A stretch of DNA of 12,331 bases from positions 1 to 12,331 of the forward strand of contig DLBD01000148.1 in assembly GCA_002494125.1 (NCBI GenBank). Reading direction: 5' to 3'. A program made the translations under genes and the position numbers. Shown one piece after another: positions 7,030 to 12,331 of the stretch (positions within the stretch are counted from its first letter, which is position 1; each line of letters opens with the position of its first letter). Source of the DNA: Ruminococcaceae bacterium UBA7030 (GTDB taxonomy: Bacteria; Bacillota; Clostridia; Oscillospirales; Acutalibacteraceae). The notes below the pieces were generated by a model, which saw only the letters and a list, made by a program, of their open reading frames with translations, searched no databases and was not told the DNA's origin.

Positions 7030-7858
7030 ATTTTCTGAATGATTTAAGTAGAGATATTTCTTTCGCCCAGCCGTCAAGCTCGTTTGGAGTTTCGAGGAAA
7101 AACGGCAGGTCCTTAAGCGCAGGATGATTAATTATTCTTTCAAAAGCAGCTACGCCTATAAATCCCTCGCCTATTTTTTCATGTCTGTCCTTATGCGAAG
7201 CAAGCGGGTTTTTGCTGTCATTTAAGTGAATAGCTTTAAGGCGGTCAAGACCTATGACTTTATCAAAAGAGTCAAGTACTGCGTCAAGATTGTTTACAAT
7301 ATCATAACCGGCATCGTTAACATGGCAGGTGTCGAGGCAGACGCCGATTTTATCTTTAAGCTCCACCCTGTCGATAATTTCACTAAGCTCTTCAAAGCTT
7401 CGTCCGACCTCGGAGCCTTTCCCCGCCATTGTTTCAAGCAAAACGGTTGTTGTCATATTCGGCGTAAGAATTGTATTGAGTGCATCGCTTATGAGCTTAA
7501 TTCCGACATCGGCACCCTGACCTGTATGCGAACCCGGGTGGAAGTTATAAAGCTGATTCGGCGTGTACTCCATACGCATTAAATCGTCCTTAAAAGTGTC
7601 GATTGCAAACTGCCTTGTATCAGGATTTGCGCTGCAGAGATTAAGCGTATACGGAGCATGAGCAAGGATTGTGTTAAAACCGTTTTCCTTCATCAGCGAA
7701 AGAAACGCGGAAACATCATTTTCATCAATATCCTTTGCCTTTCCTCCCCTGGGATTTCTCGTGAAAAACTGAAAGGTATTCGCACCGATTTCAACTGCCT
7801 GATTAAGCATTGCGGTGTAACCCTTAGAGGCGGAAAGATGTGCGCCTATTATAAACAT
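7028..7858 (-). CDS. nfo: Endonuclease IV (AP endonuclease, deoxyribonuclease IV)
   Basis: 276 residues, the usual family length. It cleaves DNA 5' of abasic sites in base excision repair, using a three-metal centre. All nine expected ligands are present: H67 (LAHAPY), H107 (NFHPGSHTG), E142 (LETMAGKG), D176 and H179 (CLDTCHVNDAGYD), H211 (IHLNDS), D224 and H226 (DRHEKIGEG) and E256 (FLETPNE). The start is fixed by AAGGAG six bases ahead of the ATG. It is the last gene of the minus-strand operon, 27 bases after the HAD gene, and terminates in the hairpin shared with the opposing transporter operon. Function is very secure. Confidence 0.98.
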   Translation of the reverse strand: MFIIGAHLSASKGYTAMLNQAVEIGANTFQFFTRNPRGGKAKDIDENDVSAFLSLMKENGFNTILAHAPYTLNLCSANPDTRQFAIDTFKDDLMRMEYTPNQLYNFHPGSHTGQGADVGIKLISDALNTILTPNMTTTVLLETMAGKGSEVGRSFEELSEIIDRVELKDKIGVCLDTCHVNDAGYDIVNNLDAVLDSFDKVIGLDRLKAIHLNDSKNPLASHKDRHEKIGEGFIGVAAFERIINHPALKDLPFFLETPNELDGWAKEISLLKSFRK

Positions 7859-7877
7859 AAATATCTCCTTAATAAGA

Positions 7878-7908
7878 AGAGGCAGTTAAACTGCCTCTGA
7901 ATTTTTTT
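7878..7908 (+). terminator. Hairpin at the HAD/nfo junction, T run in the plus direction
   Basis: AGAGGCAG (7878-7885) pairs with CTGCCTCT (7891-7898) around a TTAAA loop. On the plus strand it is followed by GAA and seven T residues (7902-7908), which looks like a terminator against antisense transcription. On the minus (operon) strand the bases after the stem are TCTTATT, a weak tract, so at most partial termination before nfo is expected. One arm lies within the last codons of the HAD gene. Confidence 0.55.
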
Positions 7909-8761
7909 CTTTAATCATATCCTCTTCAGCTTTGCCCGACATAATATATTCAAGCAAATCGGCTACACAACCCTGATTGCAATGGCATGCCTCAAACTTG
8001 CATATTTTATGTATTGCAGACGGAGCCTGACCGGCGCAGGCGGGAAGTCCGACGGTTTTGAGCATATCCCAGTCATTATAGTAATCGCCGATTGCAGCAA
8101 CGTGACTTTTTTCAACGCCGAGCATATCTGCAAGCTTCATAATACCGACGCCCTTGTGCGTATCCTTTTGAAGCATTTCAAGCGTAAGAACAGAGGAACG
8201 CATAAAGTTAGCATCCGGGTTTTCCATCTTGTTAATCAGATTTTCAAGTTTAATAATTGTAAACGGATTTGACCAGAAGATAACCTTCATCCAACCGTCT
8301 GACGGTATATCGTCAACCGAATTGACATACTCGTATCTCGCCTTGTCAAAATGCATTGTGCTTTTTGAAAGAAGTCCGCTTTTTACGATATAAACATAAT
8401 CGTCAAAATACACGCCGATGTCGACGCGTTTGAAGATGTCGTCGAATTCCTTTGAGATGTATTTTACAAATTCTCTTCCCTTTTCGCCGATAGTGTTTCG
8501 CCACATCATTTCCCTTTTGCGATAGTCGTAAAGGCCCGCACCGTTAAGAACAACGGCAGGCTGGTTTGCGGTAATGCGGTTATAGTTTCTCTCAAGGCTT
8601 GACTGAAGTCTGCCTGAAGCGAGAGTGAAGTTTCCGCCGAGGTCCGTAAACCTCTTTATAGCGTCATAGTTACGGCTCGGAAGCTTTCTTAATTTGTTGT
8701 TGAGCGTACCGTCAATATCGGATACAACAAGCCAGTTTTCAAATGTTTTTTCCATAGTCAT
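7886..8761 (-). CDS. HAD-superfamily Cof-type phosphatase
   Basis: 291 residues from the ATG at 8761, which overlaps the rluD stop (TGATG). A GTG at 8764 and an ATG at 8755 are also possible; the latter has GGTGA just upstream. Motif I is SDIDGTL (nucleophile D15, acid D17), motif II is LASGR (S49), the motif III lysine is K203 (HKGVGIMKLADMLGV), and motif IV is IGDYYNDWDM (D226, D230). A C2 cap lies between motifs II and III (about 80-195). The family hydrolyses small phosphorylated metabolites such as sugar phosphates or flavin/pyridoxal phosphates; the substrate cannot be read from sequence. Oddity: the C-terminal part carries a cysteine cluster, KICKFEACHCNQGCVADLL, where typical Cof proteins have a SNDEDGVA-like stretch. 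Translationally coupled to rluD. Confidence 0.93.
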   Translation of the reverse strand: MTMEKTFENWLVVSDIDGTLNNKLRKLPSRNYDAIKRFTDLGGNFTLASGRLQSSLERNYNRITANQPAVVLNGAGLYDYRKREMMWRNTIGEKGREFVKYISKEFDDIFKRVDIGVYFDDYVYIVKSGLLSKSTMHFDKARYEYVNSVDDIPSDGWMKVIFWSNPFTIIKLENLINKMENPDANFMRSSVLTLEMLQKDTHKGVGIMKLADMLGVEKSHVAAIGDYYNDWDMLKTVGLPACAGQAPSAIHKICKFEACHCNQGCVADLLEYIMSGKAEEDMIKEKNSEAV

Positions 8762-9678
8762 CACCGTTCAAGCCTTTTAAGAAAGGCGGTAAAATAGTCG
8801 GGAAGGTCTGTTTTGAACTGCATATATTCCTGCGTTCTCGGGTGGACAAAGCCAAGCTCACCTGCGTGAAGGCACTGGCCGTTAAGAGAGGTAATAACCT
8901 TTTTCGGTCCATATACACTATCACCTGCAAGCGGGTGGCCGATATATGCCATATGAACTCTTATCTGGTGTGTTCTGCCTGTTTCAAGAACGCATCTTAT
9001 ATGGGTAAAATCGCCGTAGCGCTTGAGCACCTCATAATGAGTTGTGGCGTTTTTACTGTTTTTATCAGTGACAGCCATCTTTTTTCTGTCCTTCGGGCTT
9101 CTGCCTATCGGGGCGTTAACAGTTGCGCTGTCCTCTTTGAAATTTCCGTATGCCACAGCCTGATAAGCTCTGTGAAAGGAATGTTCCTTAATCTGCTCGG
9201 CAAGCCCTAAATGTGCCATATCATTTTTTGCAACAATCAGAAGTCCCGAGGTGTCCTTATCAATTCTATGGACAATGCCCGGTCTTATAACTCCGTTAAT
9301 ACCGCTTAAGCTGTCGCCGCAGTGATACAAAAGCGCATTGACAAGAGTGCCTTCATAATTGCCGTTTGCGGGGTGGACAACCATTCCCTTTGCCTTATTT
9401 ACAACAAGGAGGTCGTCGTCCTCATACACAATGTCGAGAGGAATGTTTTCAGCCTTTATTTCAAGGGGCTTGGCATCCGGAACGAAAAGAGATATTTCAT
9501 CAGCTTCCCTGCATTTATAATTCTTTGCGACAAGCCTGCCGTCGATTTTCACATTGCCTTCAGATATAAGCTTTGTAATCGCGCTTCGGGTGAAATCAGG
9601 CAATTTTTCGGACAGGAGCCTGTCAATTCGCTGCCCCGCCTCTTCGGGTGTGACAGTAATGTTAATATCACGGCTCAT
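8761..9678 (-). CDS. rluD: Large-subunit rRNA pseudouridine synthase, RluD type
   Basis: 305 residues. The start at 9678 (MSRDINITV) was chosen because GGAGAAGG lies directly upstream and the length matches the family; a longer frame from 9738 would run deep into lspA. Residues 1-67 form an S4 RNA-binding domain (QRIDRLLSEKLPDFTRSAI). The catalytic domain has the signature HRIDKDTSGLLIVAKND (137-153) with catalytic D140, VVNKAKGMVVHP (92-103) and LETGRTHQIRVHMAYIGHP (231-249). The family converts specific uridines of 23S rRNA to pseudouridine; the RluD sites are in helix 69, though members labelled RluD in Firmicutes vary in site. The gene overlaps lspA by 11 bases, an arrangement common in Firmicutes lspA operons. 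Confidence 0.95.
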   Translation of the reverse strand: MSRDINITVTPEEAGQRIDRLLSEKLPDFTRSAITKLISEGNVKIDGRLVAKNYKCREADEISLFVPDAKPLEIKAENIPLDIVYEDDDLLVVNKAKGMVVHPANGNYEGTLVNALLYHCGDSLSGINGVIRPGIVHRIDKDTSGLLIVAKNDMAHLGLAEQIKEHSFHRAYQAVAYGNFKEDSATVNAPIGRSPKDRKKMAVTDKNSKNATTHYEVLKRYGDFTHIRCVLETGRTHQIRVHMAYIGHPLAGDSVYGPKKVITSLNGQCLHAGELGFVHPRTQEYMQFKTDLPDYFTAFLKRLER

Positions 9679-10174
9679 TATCCTTCTCCCTGTCGCTTCT
9701 TTTCTCCCTGAACATATCGTAAACAAGATATGCAACAAGACTGATTGTGCCGAGAGTTACGGCACAGTCGGCGATATTGAAAACTGCAAAATTCACAAAG
9801 GTAGGGTTAATAAAATCAATAACATAGCCAAGCCTTATACGGTCGATAAGATTACCTAAAGCACCGGAAACAAGAACACCGAGAGTCCAAAAAAGCCATA
9901 GGTTTTTCTGTGCCGTTTTGCTTTTGAACATATAGACGGTGCAGCCGATAGCAACAACGCCTGTAAGGGCGATAAAAAACCATCTGCCGCCCGAAAGCAT
10001 TGAAAACGCAACGCCTGTGTTCTGGGCGTAGGTAAATTCGGCAACGCCCTTTATGAAATTTACCGCAGGCTTGCCGTAAAGGTAAAGCCTTGCAAAATAC
10101 TTTGTTACCTGGTCGAAAAGGACTATCAAGACAATCATCACAACGCACCAGATATTTTTATTTTTAAGTTTCAA
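9668..10174 (-). CDS. lspA: Signal peptidase II (lipoprotein signal peptidase)
   Basis: 168 residues, an integral membrane aspartyl protease that removes signal peptides from diacylglyceryl-modified prolipoproteins. Four hydrophobic segments lie near 8-29, 66-83, 93-108 and 132-153. Family motifs are DQVTKYFA (21-28), QNTGVAFSM (51-59), GALGNLIDRIRLGYVIDFI (104-122) and FNIADCAVT (132-140). D120 and D136 correspond to the catalytic aspartates, with D111 also conserved. The initiation codon is TTG: AAGGTGA stands about 5 bases upstream, and the first ATG (residue 13) would cut off the first membrane helix. It overlaps the downstream rluD-type gene by 11 bases. Sixty-eight bases separate it from ileS. 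Confidence 0.97.
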   Translation of the reverse strand: MKLKNKNIWCVVMIVLIVLFDQVTKYFARLYLYGKPAVNFIKGVAEFTYAQNTGVAFSMLSGGRWFFIALTGVVAIGCTVYMFKSKTAQKNLWLFWTLGVLVSGALGNLIDRIRLGYVIDFINPTFVNFAVFNIADCAVTLGTISLVAYLVYDMFREKRSDREKDNEP

Positions 10175-10213
10175 TAAATCACCTTATATTTATTACATTA
10201 AATATAGAAATTC

Positions 10214-10234
10214 GGGAGGGCGATAAACCCTCCC
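10214..10234 (-). terminator. GC-rich hairpin between ileS and lspA, weak or partial terminator
   Basis: GGGAGGG (10214-10220) pairs with CCCTCCC (10228-10234) around a 7-base loop. On the minus strand the bases after the stem are GAATTTCTATATTT, which lack a continuous T run. It could be a leaky terminator or a processing/stabilising element that sets ileS output apart from the downstream lspA genes. Confidence 0.4.
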
Positions 10235-10242
10235 TTATTAAC

Positions 10243-12331
10243 TTATAAAATTTCTTTCATAACGTCGGCACAACACTTACAAAGTGTAGGATGCTCAGAG
10301 TCGGAGCCGACTGTGTCGGAATACTTCCAGCAGCGCTCGCACTTCTCGCCCTCTGCCTTGTCAACAGTAACGCTTAAGCCTTCAACATCGCCCTTAACAC
10401 TACCTTCACCGCTTTCAACATTAACAGCTGATGTGATGAATATTTCGGGAAGTGAAGCCTCAACGCTCTTTAAGAAGTCGTAAAGCTCGCCCTGTGCAAA
10501 AAGAGTAACCTTTGCTTCAAGCGGTTTACCGATAATCTTCTCATTTCTTGCAAGCTCGAGAGCTTTCTGAACGTCGGTTCTTACCTCGTGAATTCTCTCC
10601 CACTTTGCAATGAAGTCCTCGTCAGCCTCAATATAGTTCCCGTCAGGAATTTCGTTGAAAAGAGGCGACTGCTTACTTCTGCTTTCATCGTGCGGCATTG
10701 CAAGCCAGATTTCGTCGGCAGTAAAAGCAAGGATAGGTGTGAGAAGAAGTGTGAGTGCGTCAAGCACTTTATAAAGAACTGTCTGTGCTGCTCTTCTTGT
10801 TGTGCTTGCAGGAGCAGATGTATAAAGTCTGTCCTTGAGCACGTCAAAATAGAAATTACTCATTTCTACAACACAGAAGTTGTGAAGAGCATACGCAGCA
10901 GTATGATAATCATACTCATCGTAAGCGTTTCTTGCGGTCTTGATAACCTCGTCAAGCTTCATAAGAGCATACTTGTCAAGCTCCTCAAGCTTGTCGTTTT
11001 CAACCATATCGGTATCGGGATTAAAGTCATAAAGGTTACCGATACAGTATCTTGCAGTATTTCTGAGCTTACGGTAGTTATCTGAAATCTGCTTAAGAAT
11101 TTCAGGGCTGATTCGGATATCGGCGTGGTAGTCAGCGCTTGCAACCCAAAGGCGAAGGATATCTGCACCGTACTTTTTGATTATATCCTGAGGAGCAATA
11201 CCGTTGCCGAGTGACTTTGACATCTTCTTGCCCTCGCCGTCAACTGTCCAGCCGTGAGTAATAATCTGCTCGTAAGGAGCTCTCTGTCCTGCTGCAACAG
11301 CAGTTAAAAGTGAGGACTGGAACCAGCCTCTGTACTGGTCGTTACCCTCAAGATACAAATCGGCAGGGAATTTAAGATAATCACGGCGTTTGCAGACAGC
11401 TGTATGTGATGAACCGCTGTCAAACCACACGTCCATAATATCTTTTTCTTTATCAAATGACTGACATCCGCATTTTGGACATTTAGTATTTTCAGGCAAA
11501 ATTTCGCCGGCGTCATGGTCAAACCACGCGTTTGAGCCTTCCTTACCGAATAAATCGGCAACAGCAAGCATAGCTTCCTTATTGATATAAGGCTCGCCGC
11601 AGTCACGGCAGTAGAAGATAGGAATAGGAACGCCCCATTTTCTCTGACGTGAAATACACCAGTCTTTTCTGTCGCGAACCATCGAGGTGATTCTGTCCTT
11701 ACCCCAAGCAGGAATCCACTCCACGGTATTAATCGCGTCAACCGCCTCATCCTTGAAGTCATCAACAGAGCAGAACCACTGGTCGGTTGCTCTGAACAGA
11801 ATCGGTGACTTACATCTCCAGCAATGCGGATATTGGTGAATAATCTTTTTAAGAGCAAACAACGCTCCGGAAGCGTCAAGGTTAATCGCAATCTTTTTGT
11901 TTGCTTCATCAGTAGTAAGGCCTGCGAATTCGCCTGCCTCTTCAGTGAGAACACCGTCGCCGTTAACAGGGCAAATTACGGGAATTTCGGGATAATTGCG
12001 GCAGACATTGTAGTCGTCAACACCGTGACCGGGCGCCGTATGAACGCAGCCTGTACCGCTTTCAAGAGTGACGTGGTCGCCGACAATAATAAGCGATTCA
12101 CGGTTAAGGAAGGGGTGCTGAGTCTTCATGTATTCAAGCTCACTGCCCTTGACCGTAGCTACTACCTCATAATCTGAAATACCGGCTTCTTCCATAGCGG
12201 ATTTGTAAAGCTCGGTAGCCATTACATAATATTCGTCGCCGGATTTGATGACGGAATACTCATAACGGGGACCTACGCAAATTGCGACGTTTGCCGGAAG
12301 CGTCCATGTGGTGGTTGTCCAGATTACAAAG
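10243..12331 (-). CDS. ileS: Isoleucyl-tRNA synthetase, C-terminal about 695 residues (N-terminus outside window)
   Basis: The frame is open to the right edge, upstream of the internal Met at 12222, so the start and the HIGH motif (about 240 residues) are missing. It charges tRNA-Ile with isoleucine. Visible in order: the editing (CP1) domain with WTTTTWTLPAN at the edge and HTAPGHGVDDY; CWRCKSP and YCRDCGE/CPKCGC cysteine pairs; DVWFDSGSSH; the KMSKS motif in GEGKKMSKSLGNG (codons at 11212-11226); the anticodon-binding helical domain; and a C-terminal zinc ribbon with CERCWKYS and LCKCCADV. The zinc ribbon marks the common bacterial (type 1, mupirocin-sensitive class) form. The editing motif reads TTTTW where most family members have TTTPW. 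It heads the visible operon ileS-lspA-rluD-HAD-nfo; its own leader lies outside. Confidence 0.98.
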   Translation of the reverse strand, partial: FVIWTTTTWTLPANVAICVGPRYEYSVIKSGDEYYVMATELYKSAMEEAGISDYEVVATVKGSELEYMKTQHPFLNRESLIIVGDHVTLESGTGCVHTAPGHGVDDYNVCRNYPEIPVICPVNGDGVLTEEAGEFAGLTTDEANKKIAINLDASGALFALKKIIHQYPHCWRCKSPILFRATDQWFCSVDDFKDEAVDAINTVEWIPAWGKDRITSMVRDRKDWCISRQRKWGVPIPIFYCRDCGEPYINKEAMLAVADLFGKEGSNAWFDHDAGEILPENTKCPKCGCQSFDKEKDIMDVWFDSGSSHTAVCKRRDYLKFPADLYLEGNDQYRGWFQSSLLTAVAAGQRAPYEQIITHGWTVDGEGKKMSKSLGNGIAPQDIIKKYGADILRLWVASADYHADIRISPEILKQISDNYRKLRNTARYCIGNLYDFNPDTDMVENDKLEELDKYALMKLDEVIKTARNAYDEYDYHTAAYALHNFCVVEMSNFYFDVLKDRLYTSAPASTTRRAAQTVLYKVLDALTLLLTPILAFTADEIWLAMPHDESRSKQSPLFNEIPDGNYIEADEDFIAKWERIHEVRTDVQKALELARNEKIIGKPLEAKVTLFAQGELYDFLKSVEASLPEIFITSAVNVESGEGSVKGDVEGLSVTVDKAEGEKCERCWKYSDTVGSDSEHPTLCKCCADVMKEIL

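Noticed and set aside
7226..7582. 118-residue plus-strand open frame within nfo, and similar frames opposite rluD, lspA and ileS
   Set aside because: All lie opposite strongly conserved genes and encode no recognisable protein.
9679..9738. Extended N-terminus of the pseudouridine synthase
   Set aside because: The extra 20 residues run antiparallel to family length and deep into lspA; the ATG at 9678 has a strong binding site.

Overview
The window looks like a low-to-mid GC Clostridia chromosome, probably a gut Oscillospiraceae/Ruminococcaceae relative. This rests on the Firmicutes-type protein sequences, the AGGAG-like ribosome binding sites, the GHKL/LytTR signalling pair and the compact housekeeping cluster. 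No rRNA marker is present, so the placement is inference.

Layout. Positions 1-914 (+) hold the 3' two thirds of rmuC. From 935 to 6982 (+) lies an AT-rich block. It starts with a LytTR response regulator (935-1642) and an AgrC-like GHKL histidine kinase (1646-2845), closed by a strong terminator. A 197-base intergenic region follows, with a candidate promoter and inverted repeats. Next come a small Sec-secreted protein of unknown family (3043-3438), a stable hairpin without a U tract, a 660-residue ABC-2-like permease with a large extracytoplasmic domain resembling the N-terminal part of M1 aminopeptidases but lacking a zinc site (3506-5488), an ABC ATPase (5493-6341), and a small second membrane subunit (6320-6982). 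A bidirectional terminator separates this block from a minus-strand housekeeping operon, which reads from the right edge leftward: ileS (3' part), lspA, rluD-type pseudouridine synthase, HAD phosphatase, nfo.

How the parts fit. The middle block reads as one accessory system: a membrane kinase and LytTR regulator sense an extracellular signal, probably switch on a secreted small protein, and a dedicated ABC transporter with an extracytoplasmic pseudo-peptidase domain is encoded directly behind it. The arrangement (Sec-secreted small protein, large membrane protein, ATPase) is similar in outline to lactococcin-972-type bacteriocin loci, but the secreted protein shows no motif of that family that I can see. 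A bacteriocin or signalling protein with an immunity, processing or sensing transporter is the leading hypothesis. The block is visibly richer in A+T than its flanks (for example 14 G/C of 60 bases at 2041-2100 against 28 of 60 at 8881-8940) and sits cleanly between the 3' ends of two housekeeping units, which suggests an acquired module.
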